A stretch of 12,767 nucleotides of DNA, from contig DBZX01000048.1 in assembly GCA_002311335.1 (NCBI GenBank), positions 1 to 12,767 on the forward strand. Direction: 5' to 3'. Position 1 is the stretch's first letter. Every line of letters starts with the position of its first letter. Shown here piece after piece: positions 7,661 to 12,767 of the stretch. Below the pieces are notes generated by a model. That model made no database searches. It was not told the DNA's origin and saw nothing but the letters and a program-made list of their open reading frames with translations. The DNA is from a bacterium UBP10_UBA1149. Its GTDB lineage: Bacteria; Desulfobacterota; Binatia; UBA1149. Position numbers and translations under genes: made by a program.

Positions 7661-8122
7661 TCAGTCGGCCAGCAGCTTGAGTACGTCGTCGGTGTGGGTG
7701 GTCGGGTCAACGTCGGCCAGCGAAGCAACTACGATTCCCTTCTCGTCGATCACATAACTTATGCGGGCCGCCCAACCGGCGTCCGGGGCGTCGCAAGCCC
7801 CCAGGGCCAGGCCCACCTTCCTGTCGACGTCTGACAGCAGCAGGAAAGTGTAGTCAAACTTTTCGGCGAAGGCCTTATTCTCTTCGACGGTGTCAAAGCT
7901 GATGCCGAGTACGGTTACGTTCTTGTCTTCAAATTCGCGGATTCGATCACGGAATCCGTTGCCCTGGATAGTTCAACCGGGGGTATCGGCCTTGGGGTAG
8001 AACCACAAGACCACAGGGCCGCCCCTGAGCGCGGACAGTGTGACCTCGCTGCCGTCGTGGGCGGCGAGGGTGAAGTCGGGGGCCTCTGTCCCCGTTGCGA
8101 TCATGTTGTCTTCTGCTGGCAT
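7661..8122 (-). CDS. bcp: Selenocysteine-containing peroxiredoxin, Bcp/PrxQ type (in-frame UGA = Sec50)
   Basis: Read through one TGA, this frame gives a 153-residue peroxiredoxin of the AhpC/TSA superfamily, Bcp/PrxQ group, which reduces H2O2 and organic hydroperoxides. Order: EAPDFTL (13-19), the strand VVLWFYPKADTPG (37-49), U50, T51, GFRD (56-59), VLGISFDT (71-78), FLLLSDVDRKVG (93-104) and ARISYVID (119-126), where R120 matches the conserved catalytic arginine. Length is that of E. coli Bcp (about 156 aa). U50 lies exactly at the peroxidatic cysteine of the TPGCT motif. The resolving-cysteine position five residues later is N55; the only Cys is C110. The start at 8122 is backed by GAGGAG (8131-8136) with an 8-nt spacer, and the frame closes with TGA at 7661-7663. 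A SECIS-like hairpin follows the UGA. First gene of a probable operon with the isomerase-like and phosphotransferase genes. Alternative: a Cys-to-stop mutation or sequencing error; the hairpin and precise position argue against it. Confidence 0.88.
7938..7958 (-). promoter_or_regulatory. Bacterial SECIS-like hairpin for UGA recoding
   Basis: In the mRNA, CGGAUUC (7958 down to 7952) pairs perfectly with GAAUCCG (7944 down to 7938), giving a 7-bp stem and a 7-nt loop CGUGAUC. The loop begins 22 nt after the UGA, inside the 16-37 nt window known for bacterial SECIS elements, and has a G as its second nucleotide, as the bacterial consensus wants (G in the first two loop positions). In known systems SelB with GTP and Sec-tRNA binds this loop to recode the UGA. 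The hairpin overlays codons 55-62, which encode the conserved GFRD motif. Confidence 0.75.
7973..7975 (-). other. UGA codon read as selenocysteine
   Basis: The minus-strand codon 50 of the peroxiredoxin is TGA, between GGT (Gly49) and ACT (Thr51). It is the only stop in the 154-codon frame and falls at the catalytic chalcogen position of the family. Both the 49 codons before it and the 103 after it read as unbroken peroxiredoxin sequence, so no frameshift is needed. Confidence 0.85.
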
Positions 8123-8130
8123 GGTCTTGT

Positions 8131-8136
8131 CTCCTC
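8131..8136 (-). promoter_or_regulatory. Shine-Dalgarno site of the selenoperoxiredoxin
   Basis: The minus strand reads GAGGAG here, 8 nt before the ATG at 8122. It is one of the best ribosome sites in the window and fixes the start at 8122 over the in-frame Met7 (8104). Confidence 0.75.
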
Positions 8137-8149
8137 GTGCGGCGGCCTG

Positions 8150-8178
8150 AGTCTAGCCCCGTAAGGCGACTATGGCGA
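8150..8178 (-). promoter_or_regulatory. Possible sigma70-like promoter of the peroxiredoxin operon
   Basis: On the minus strand TCGCCA (8178-8173) and TAGACT (8155-8150) each match the -35 and -10 consensus at four of six positions, with a 17-nt spacer. They lie 28 nt upstream of the peroxiredoxin ATG with the Shine-Dalgarno site in between. The matches are partial and the housekeeping sigma preference of this organism is unknown, so this is only a candidate. Confidence 0.25.
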
Positions 8179-8194
8179 GCAGTCCGGGGGCTCT

Positions 8195-8207
8195 CCCCCC
8201 CCCCCCC
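8195..8207. repeat. Homopolymeric C13/G13 tract
   Basis: Thirteen consecutive C on the plus strand (G on the coding strand of the flanking genes). It sits 73 nt upstream of the peroxiredoxin start and 17 nt upstream of the candidate -35 box. Just left of it GGGGG-CTCT can fold back on the first five C. Tracts of this length are prone to slipped-strand length change and to assembly error; no coding region crosses it with confidence. Confidence 0.9.
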
Positions 8208-8443
8208 GACCGGGAGCTCGCCGTCGGCTCCTGGTACCGGTGACGGCCTGCTGTAAGGGCTGCGTTGACGGCAGACTTCACCGAGAAGAACCCGTCGCCC
8301 GTTTTTTACCTTGACGATGATCTCGGCCAAAGGCCAGGGCTTGATTGGATCCCGCTGCCCGTTCGGTGCTCGGGTTCGTAGTCAGTGGTGTCAGCGATCA
8401 GCAGAACAAGGGGGCTGACCTTGTCCGAGCTCGGCTTCGACCT

Positions 8444-8469
8444 GCGCCTGCCCTGAAGAGAGCAGGCGC
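8444..8469 (-). terminator. Hairpin just after the DUF1329 stop, possible terminator
   Basis: GCGCCTGC (8444-8451) and GCAGGCGC (8462-8469) form a perfect 8-bp stem with a 10-nt loop, 8 bp beyond the stop codon of the DUF1329 gene. The position suits a transcript end. There is no following U-tract on the minus strand, so it may act as an RNA-stabilising 3' hairpin or a factor-dependent end instead. Confidence 0.45.
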
Positions 8470-8477
8470 GAAGCGGC

Positions 8478-9770
8478 TTAGCGGCCGGCAGAGATTACGT
8501 TGGCCAGCGAGAAGTAATCTGCAGTGGTGCCTTCCTCGTCGCCCAGGTTGAAGTACCAGCCCTGCTCGCCCGGAAAACGGTGGCTGGGCAGCGCGCAGAA
8601 CGTGGCGTGCTCGAGCTGGATGTCGACCATGGTTATAGACGGGTTGTACGACGCTTCGTATTCCTGGCAGTAGGGGGCGTCGGGTATGGGGCACTTGGCG
8701 TACTTGAACTGGTTGATCCACATCTTCCACAGCTCGCCGGCGGTGTCATAGATGTCGGTGTAAGGAATGCGGTAGCTCTCCTTGTCGAGAAAAATTACCC
8801 GCTTGCCGTAGGCGTACTGCGGAAGCAGCGACACTCCCTCGACCACCCATACGTCCCTGGGCTCCCAGAGGTCGGCGTGCACGAAATCACCCGAGCCCTC
8901 GCCCCACTTAACGGGCAGGTGTTCGGAGTGGAAACTGCCGAGGATTTTTTTCTCGCCGAGAAACTTCCAGTCCATCCAGCCCACCTTACCGGCGTAGCCT
9001 GCGTAGCTGTCCATGTCGGTGTCCTGTCCGAACAGAGCGTCAGAACGCTGGGCTGAAGACAGCCGGCGCACGCGGCGCAATTGCGGCAGGTAGAGCCAGG
9101 TGTCGTCCTGTCGCGAAGGTTCCTTGTAACGGAAGAGCAGGAAGCCAACGCCCTTGAGATCGAAGGGCTCGATCAGTGGGTACATCGCTTCCTTGTAACG
9201 CACCTTGTCGGGGTTATCCGGAATGACCGGAAAGGGTTTAACCTCGGTGCGTTCGTACCAGGACATGCGACGGATGTGATCGATGAGAAAGTGACGTTCG
9301 ACTGTAAGCGGGTGGCCGTTTTTGCCGACAGCGCCGGTGTCGCAGTCAAAGTTGCGCAGGTCGAGGTCGTCCACGCGTATGCCGGCGTTGAAGTTGAACA
9401 TCAACTTGGTCGCGACCGTGGGATCGTTGGTGTCGATCTGCGGAAACGGCAGCCCCGCCACGTGGTTGTAGATTTCCTTGCGGTCCTCGGACAGCTCCAC
9501 CTGGGACGAGTATTTTTCGGTGGCCTCCATGAACGGCGGGGGCATGGTCACGAGTTTGTACTCACCCACGCGAATCTTCACGCCGCGGTTTACTGTCCAC
9601 AGCATGGCCGGGCTGAGCAAGTCCGAGTAGTCGTGGATGTTGGTAGTGTCGATGAGCAGGCCGGGCTCGGGGATTTTCTGTTCCGCGGCCGAAGGAGCCG
9701 GGGACAGGAATCCAGGGGCCAGCAGGGCCGCCATGGCAAGTAGGCAGATGGTCTTCGCGAGTCTATTCAC
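8478..9770 (-). CDS. DUF1329 exported protein
   Basis: A 430-aa protein of the DUF1329 family, which is predicted to have a lipoprotein-sorting (LolA/LolB-like) type fold and to act in the cell envelope; its molecular role is not settled. Residues 1-29 are a Sec-type signal peptide: basic MNRLAK, a hydrophobic core CLLAMAALLAPGFL and a likely cut after SAA (S27-A29), before EQKIPEPG. No lipobox cysteine is present, so it is probably periplasmic or outer-membrane associated. Family-like stretches are QDDTWLYLPQLRRVRR, DSYAGYAGKVGWMDWKFLG, PRDVWVVEG and the C-terminal TFCALPSHRF. Start is GTG at 9770, supported by GGAG (9777-9780) 6 nt upstream and by the signal peptide; the first internal Met (13) would destroy the signal. 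It is divergent from the EXPERA gene across a 148-bp gap. DUF1329 genes often accompany lipid or steroid uptake and RND-type exporter genes in Proteobacteria, which is compatible with the lipid-related neighbours. Confidence 0.9.
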   Translation of the reverse strand: MNRLAKTICLLAMAALLAPGFLSPAPSAAEQKIPEPGLLIDTTNIHDYSDLLSPAMLWTVNRGVKIRVGEYKLVTMPPPFMEATEKYSSQVELSEDRKEIYNHVAGLPFPQIDTNDPTVATKLMFNFNAGIRVDDLDLRNFDCDTGAVGKNGHPLTVERHFLIDHIRRMSWYERTEVKPFPVIPDNPDKVRYKEAMYPLIEPFDLKGVGFLLFRYKEPSRQDDTWLYLPQLRRVRRLSSAQRSDALFGQDTDMDSYAGYAGKVGWMDWKFLGEKKILGSFHSEHLPVKWGEGSGDFVHADLWEPRDVWVVEGVSLLPQYAYGKRVIFLDKESYRIPYTDIYDTAGELWKMWINQFKYAKCPIPDAPYCQEYEASYNPSITMVDIQLEHATFCALPSHRFPGEQGWYFNLGDEEGTTADYFSLANVISAGR

Positions 9771-9918
9771 AGGTTTCTCCGGTTGCGTATGCCCGTCGCG
9801 TCGATGGCAGCGGGTCGCCTTGCTTTATCCGGTACAGACTGCCCGAATATCCAGCCATTGCAAAAAGTCAGGACACACCCCCTTGTGGGGCGGCCGGCTG
9901 GGTGCTATCGCAGGGGAC

Positions 9919-10437
9919 ATGGCAGTTCTGTCAATGAGACACAGGCCCTTCGACGTCCTGCTGGTGGCGTGGTTCGCCCTGTGCGCGTTTACATCCCTGG
10001 TTATGGAAATGTACATTGTTCTGGGTGTCGACCTTGCCGCGGCCACGGACCCGTTGGGGCGGGCCTGGTACTTTTATGCTTCTTCCTGGGATCCGATCTT
10101 TCTCGACACCCCGTTGTGGTTGCGCGTCATGTGCACGATCGACGCTTTTGTCTTTGGCGCCTTCTACCCGCTGCTCGTCTACGCATTGGTAAAAGGGCTC
10201 AACTGGATACGCATCCCGGCGCTGCTCTACTCGGCCGCGATCGTATACTCCACGCTGGTTTACTTCGGTGTTGAAGTTATCGGTGAATCCGGGCGTGCTG
10301 ACCTCCTGATGGTGTTCGTGATCAACCTGCCCTACACCGTGTTTCCGCTGGCACTGGCCTGGCGGATGAGGATGCCCGAACCTTTCACCGCGGGCGAGGG
10401 GTCGTCGTCCAACGGCCTGGGCTTTACGCCCGGATGA
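9919..10437 (+). CDS. EXPERA-domain membrane protein (TMEM97/emopamil-binding-like)
   Basis: A 172-aa protein with four predicted membrane segments (about residues 11-35, 68-90, 97-118 and 132-152). It follows the layout of the EXPERA domain shared by the sigma-2 receptor/TMEM97, TM6SF2 and emopamil-binding protein (sterol isomerase). Shared stretches include the segment after TM1, WYFYASSWDP (50-59), the Pro-aromatic turn GAFYP (80-84), and KGLNWIRIPALLYS, which resembles KGSCKWIRTPAIIYS of human TMEM97. The ligand-pocket acids of TMEM97 (Asp29, Asp56, Glu73) appear to have counterparts at E30, D58 and D75. The start at 9919 is chosen for length; ATG 9934 (MRHRPFDVLL) is equally possible. 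The frame is open further upstream, but that part is antisense to DUF1329 and not membrane-like. The role is unknown; sterol or lipid binding is inferred from the eukaryotic family. It is followed 41 bp later by the DoxX-like gene. Confidence 0.8.
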   Translation: MAVLSMRHRPFDVLLVAWFALCAFTSLVMEMYIVLGVDLAAATDPLGRAWYFYASSWDPIFLDTPLWLRVMCTIDAFVFGAFYPLLVYALVKGLNWIRIPALLYSAAIVYSTLVYFGVEVIGESGRADLLMVFVINLPYTVFPLALAWRMRMPEPFTAGEGSSSNGLGFTPG

Positions 10438-10478
10438 TGTCTGTAGAAGATGAAACGCACTGAAAAGGGAGGAACGCG

Positions 10479-10940
10479 ATGATGGATGTATTCTGTGAGG
10501 GGGGAGCCACGGGCGGCTGCCTTTCGGTGTTGCTGGCGGCGAGGGCGCTGGCCTCGGTGTTCCTGTCGGTACTGTTCCTGCAGTCGGCGATTGACAAGAT
10601 GAGCGATCGCAGCGGCAATCTCGAGTGGCTCACCGGCCACTTTGCTTCGTCGCCCTTGTCGGGAGTCGTACCGGCAATGCTCACGACCGTCACCCTGCTT
10701 GAGCTGGCCGCGGGCCTCGCGTCGGGAGCCGGCGCAGTGATGTTGCTCGCGGGTGGCTCGGCCGCGTTGGCGATCTGGGGCGCGTTGTTGTCGGCAGTGT
10801 CGCTGCTGGCGCTGTTCTTCGGTCAGCGGCTGGCAAAGGACTACGAGGGCGCCGCGGTACTGGCGGGCTATTTCCTGCTGGTGCTGTTCACCCTCTACCT
10901 CTACTCGATCCAGGGGCCAGGTCCCGGGGTGAGCGCTTGA
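10479..10940 (+). CDS. DoxX-like membrane protein
   Basis: A 153-aa hydrophobic protein with four predicted transmembrane helices (about residues 17-37, 62-82, 84-112 and 124-143). It shows the DoxX-type pattern: LFLQSAIDKMSD after TM1, GHFASSPL, an acidic residue inside TM2 (LLELAAG, E75), and GQRLAKDYEGAAVLAGYF before TM4. The superfamily (DoxX, MauE, SURF4-like) is widespread, with roles in respiration or redox reported for a few members; the specific function here is unknown. The ATG at 10479 is preceded by a strong GGAGG (10468-10472) at a 6-nt distance; a second Met codon follows directly. It is likely cotranscribed with the EXPERA gene, and DapL begins 31 bp downstream. Confidence 0.85.
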   Translation: MMDVFCEGGATGGCLSVLLAARALASVFLSVLFLQSAIDKMSDRSGNLEWLTGHFASSPLSGVVPAMLTTVTLLELAAGLASGAGAVMLLAGGSAALAIWGALLSAVSLLALFFGQRLAKDYEGAAVLAGYFLLVLFTLYLYSIQGPGPGVSA

Positions 10941-10952
10941 GCGCAACGCGCG

Positions 10953-10966
10953 AAGGCCGTAGCCTT
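10953..10966 (+). other. Small hairpin in the DapL leader
   Basis: AAGGC (10953-10957) and GCCTT (10962-10966) can form a 5-bp stem with a CGTA loop, ending 5 nt before the DapL ATG. The region lacks a clear Shine-Dalgarno sequence, and the only purine run (GAAGG) lies in the stem. It could lower initiation or be chance. Confidence 0.25.
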
Positions 10967-10971
10967 GGCCG

Positions 10972-12198
10972 ATGGCAGGTCTTAACGAACACTACTTGAA
11001 GTTGACGGCCGGCTACCTGTTTCCGGAAATAGGTCGTCGTGTTTCCGCGTACCAGGAGTCCAACCCGGGCGCTGACCTGATCCGCCTGGGCATAGGCGAC
11101 GTGGTGCTGCCGCTGCCCGACGCCGTGCGCGAGGCCATGCACGCGGCGATAGATGAAATGGGGAGCGCAGAGGGGTTTCGCGGCTACGGTCCGGAGAAGG
11201 GCTACGATTTTCTTCGCGAGGCCATCGTTCGCGAGGAGTTCGCGCCCCGCGGCGTCACGATATCCGCCGAAGAGATTTTTGTTTCCGACGGCTCCAAGTG
11301 CGACAGCGGAAACATCCAGGAAATATTCTCCAGCGACGCCACCCTGGCGGTGCCCGACCCCGTGTACCCGGTGTACGTGGACACCAATGTCATGGCGGGA
11401 CGCAGCGGCGAGGCCGACGCGCAGGGGCGCTACGCCGGCATAGAGTACCTGCCGTGTACCGCCGAAAACGGCTTCGTGCCCTCGCCCCCGGACAAGCCGG
11501 TGGACCTGGTCTACCTCTGCTTTCCCAACAATCCCACCGGTAGCGTGGCATCGCACGAGCTGCTTGAACAGTGGGTCGCCTGGGCCGGCAAGCACGGCGC
11601 GGTGCTTCTCTACGACGCGGCCTACGAAGCATTTATTACCGACGACTCCTTGCCGCACTCGATCTTCGAGATCGATGGTGCACGCGAAGTGGCCATGGAG
11701 TTTCGAAGTTTTTCGAAGAGCGCTGGCTTCACCGGTACGCGTTGCGCCTACGTGGTCATCCCGAACGAGTTAAAGGGCGACGCCGGTGGCAGCCGCGTGT
11801 CGGTGGCCGAGCTGTGGAACCGTAGGCACTCGACCAAGTTCAACGGTGTTTCCTACGTCGTGCAACGGGGAGCCGAGGCGGCGTTGTCGGTAGCCGGGCG
11901 TACCGAGACGAGACAGCGCGTGGACTACTACATGGACAACGCCCGCGTCATTCGCGAGGGCCTCGACAAGGTGGGCGTCACCACGTTTGGCGGGGTCAAC
12001 GCGCCCTACGTCTGGGCGCGCACGCCCGGGGATGTGTCGAGCTGGGACTTCTTCGACCTGCTTCTCGACAAGGCCAACGTGGTGGGTACACCGGGTTCGG
12101 GTTTCGGTGCCTGCGGCGAAGGCTACTTCAGGCTGTCGGCCTTCGGCATCAGCGACAAGGTGGTCGAGGCGGTCGAGCGCATAAACACACGGCTGTAG
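10972..12198 (+). CDS. dapL: LL-diaminopimelate aminotransferase
   Basis: A 408-aa fold-type I PLP aminotransferase matching DapL, which converts tetrahydrodipicolinate and glutamate to LL-2,6-diaminopimelate and 2-oxoglutarate in one step, bypassing the DapD/C/E acylated branch of lysine and peptidoglycan synthesis. The N-terminus NEHYLKLTAGYLFPEIGRRV is diagnostic for DapL and sets the start at 10972. Other signs are RLGIGDVVLPLP, FRGYGPEKGYDFLREAI, FVSDGSKCDSGNIQEIF, CFPNNPTG, YDAAYEAF and the Schiff-base lysine K249 in SFSKSAGFTGTRCAY. Length equals the family norm (about 410 aa). No convincing ribosome site is seen upstream of the ATG. DapL occurs in plants, chlamydiae, spirochaetes, Bacteroidetes and many deltaproteobacterial lines, and so supports that placement. 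It converges with the VOC gene, leaving 31 bp between stops. Confidence 0.96.
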   Translation: MAGLNEHYLKLTAGYLFPEIGRRVSAYQESNPGADLIRLGIGDVVLPLPDAVREAMHAAIDEMGSAEGFRGYGPEKGYDFLREAIVREEFAPRGVTISAEEIFVSDGSKCDSGNIQEIFSSDATLAVPDPVYPVYVDTNVMAGRSGEADAQGRYAGIEYLPCTAENGFVPSPPDKPVDLVYLCFPNNPTGSVASHELLEQWVAWAGKHGAVLLYDAAYEAFITDDSLPHSIFEIDGAREVAMEFRSFSKSAGFTGTRCAYVVIPNELKGDAGGSRVSVAELWNRRHSTKFNGVSYVVQRGAEAALSVAGRTETRQRVDYYMDNARVIREGLDKVGVTTFGGVNAPYVWARTPGDVSSWDFFDLLLDKANVVGTPGSGFGACGEGYFRLSAFGISDKVVEAVERINTRL

Positions 12199-12229
12199 CG
12201 GTCGGCTTACTCCAGGTGACGAGTTTATT

Positions 12230-12766
12230 TCAGGCTACCATGCGTATACGTGCACCATGGGCCAGCCTGCGGTTGAGCGTGCCGCGGTAGGCACCCGAAA
12301 CCGTGCGCAACTCCATCTCGTAAGGCCCCTCGCCGTGTTCGTCGAGATGGCGGCCGAGTTCATTCTTGCTGTCCTCGCTTTCGACCAGCAACAGCTCGGT
12401 GGTGCCCAGGCGGAACCCGGCAGTCCTCAGCCCGTCTTCGGCTATGTAACCAGGGGTTGGCCCGGCCGCGAGCGGCTCCAGTCCGCTGCTTTGCATGGCC
12501 GCAAAACGCGACCGGCTGCGGTCGAGGTCGGTCACCGCTATGACCACCCGGGCGATGCCTCCCGCGCCGTTGGCGTGACGGCAGGCGTCGCCCGAGGGCG
12601 CGCGCAGCTCCCGAGCGCTCACGTCGCTCATCAGGAAGGGCAGGTCTTCCGAGCGAGGCACGGCAAATTCCCAGGCCAGGTCTCGGCCGTCGGGCAGGCG
12701 CCGGCCGCCGGGTACCGGGCCCTCGTAGAACGCTCCCGCGCTTTCGAGCTCGCCTATGGTGCGCTT
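12230..12766 (-). CDS. VOC/glyoxalase-like domain protein, 5' end outside window
   Basis: The frame is open from the right edge to the TGA at 12230-12232, giving about 178 residues of C-terminal sequence. The part near the edge, GGRRLPDGRDLAWEF, PFLMSDV and GGIARVVIAVTDLDRSRSRF, resembles the two-part Glyoxalase_3-type arrangement of the vicinal oxygen chelate superfamily. There a second beta-alpha-beta-beta-beta module begins at IARVVIAVTDLDRS. ELLLVES at the end of that module carries the usual last-strand acidic residue. The gene start and the first module are beyond the window, so metal ligands cannot be checked fully and the reaction is unknown. GTG at 12661 could mimic a start, but homology-like sequence continues upstream of it. 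The gene converges with dapL. Confidence 0.8.
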   Translation of the reverse strand, partial: KRTIGELESAGAFYEGPVPGGRRLPDGRDLAWEFAVPRSEDLPFLMSDVSARELRAPSGDACRHANGAGGIARVVIAVTDLDRSRSRFAAMQSSGLEPLAAGPTPGYIAEDGLRTAGFRLGTTELLLVESEDSKNELGRHLDEHGEGPYEMELRTVSGAYRGTLNRRLAHGARIRMVA

Positions 12767-12767
12767 G

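Larger units (their letters stand above)
8123..8477. other. 355-bp intergenic region with poly-C tract, no gene recognised
   Basis: The gap lies between the DUF1329 gene and the peroxiredoxin operon, both on the minus strand. It holds the peroxiredoxin leader, a homopolymer of 13 C (8195-8207), an oligo-T run near 8299-8304 and a hairpin next to the DUF1329 stop. A minus-strand frame starting near 8330 (MAEIIVKVKNGRR...) is open into the peroxiredoxin gene, but its later half is Arg/Pro-rich antiframe sequence and it shows no domain. I see no tRNA-like cloverleaf. Confidence 0.6.

Noticed and set aside
7661..8122. Peroxiredoxin as a pseudogene with a nonsense mutation
   Set aside because: The only stop is exactly at the catalytic residue, the rest of the frame and the SD are intact, and a well-placed hairpin follows; random decay would not be expected to do this.
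7947..8330. Minus-strand open frame beginning MAEIIVKVKNGRR that overlaps the peroxiredoxin N-terminus
   Set aside because: Its second half is Arg/Pro-rich out-of-frame reading of the peroxiredoxin gene, it crosses the C13 tract, has no domain, and the peroxiredoxin frame explains the region better.
8341..8400. GGTTCG-like stretch examined as a tRNA T-arm (possible selC)
   Set aside because: The flanking bases do not form the 5-bp T-stem and no acceptor or anticodon stem can be built around it.
9637..9918. Longer upstream start for the EXPERA gene (266 codons)
   Set aside because: The added part is antisense to the DUF1329 signal region, is not hydrophobic in the family pattern, and would make the protein far longer than EXPERA homologs.
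9771..9918. Possible sigma70 boxes in the divergent DUF1329/EXPERA gap (e.g. TTGCTT, TTGCAA)
   Set aside because: A divergent promoter must lie here, but none of the box pairs had acceptable spacing and match quality, so no site is called.

Overview
This 12.8 kb window is GC-rich chromosomal DNA from a bacterium and holds 13 protein genes, 11 of them complete and one cut at each edge. The gene content (AMP-forming fatty acyl-CoA ligase, wax ester synthase/DGAT, an F420-type Ddn/DUF385 protein, an aminoglycoside-phosphotransferase-like protein of the ACAD10/11-associated type, DUF1329, LL-diaminopimelate aminotransferase) fits a lipid-using, high-GC lineage of the former Deltaproteobacteria in the broad sense (Myxococcota, Desulfobacterota or Binatota-like). 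That placement is inference from gene content only. No tRNA, rRNA, insertion sequence, CRISPR array or phage gene was seen.

Layout. (1) 2-5857, plus strand: the 3' end of an acyl-CoA ligase, a class-C beta-lactamase-fold serine hydrolase, a Ddn-like protein whose start codon directly follows the hydrolase stop, a 727-aa FdhF/YdeP-type molybdopterin oxidoreductase, and a WS/DGAT acyltransferase. (2) 5920-9770, minus strand: DUF1329 exported protein, a 355-bp gap with a 13-base C homopolymer, then an apparent three-gene operon (peroxiredoxin, kappa-GST/HCCA-isomerase-like protein, APH-family phosphotransferase). A strong hairpin lies at 5872-5904, where the two convergent groups meet. (3) 9919-12198, plus strand: an EXPERA/TMEM97-like membrane protein, a DoxX-like membrane protein and DapL. 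(4) 12230 to the right edge, minus strand: a VOC/glyoxalase-like protein.

The main discovery is the peroxiredoxin at 7661-8122 (minus). Conventional gene finding misses it because its frame holds one in-frame UGA (7973-7975). That UGA sits exactly where the Bcp/PrxQ family has its peroxidatic cysteine (KADTPG-U-T). A perfect 7-bp hairpin with a 7-nt loop starts 15 nt after the UGA, at the position expected for a bacterial SECIS element. It is built from A/U-ending codons that are unusual in this GC-rich gene. The frame is otherwise open from a Shine-Dalgarno-preceded ATG to a normal stop. I read it as a 153-residue selenoprotein in which the usual resolving cysteine is replaced by Asn, which implies that the host has SelA/SelB/SelC/SelD. 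The next gene in the operon has a thioredoxin fold of the glutathione-using kappa class, so the pair may form a thiol/selenol redox module.

Taken together, most genes suggest lipid and acyl-CoA metabolism (ligase, WS/DGAT, phosphotransferase, possibly the EXPERA protein) alongside redox enzymes that use uncommon cofactors (Mo-pterin, probably F420, selenocysteine).
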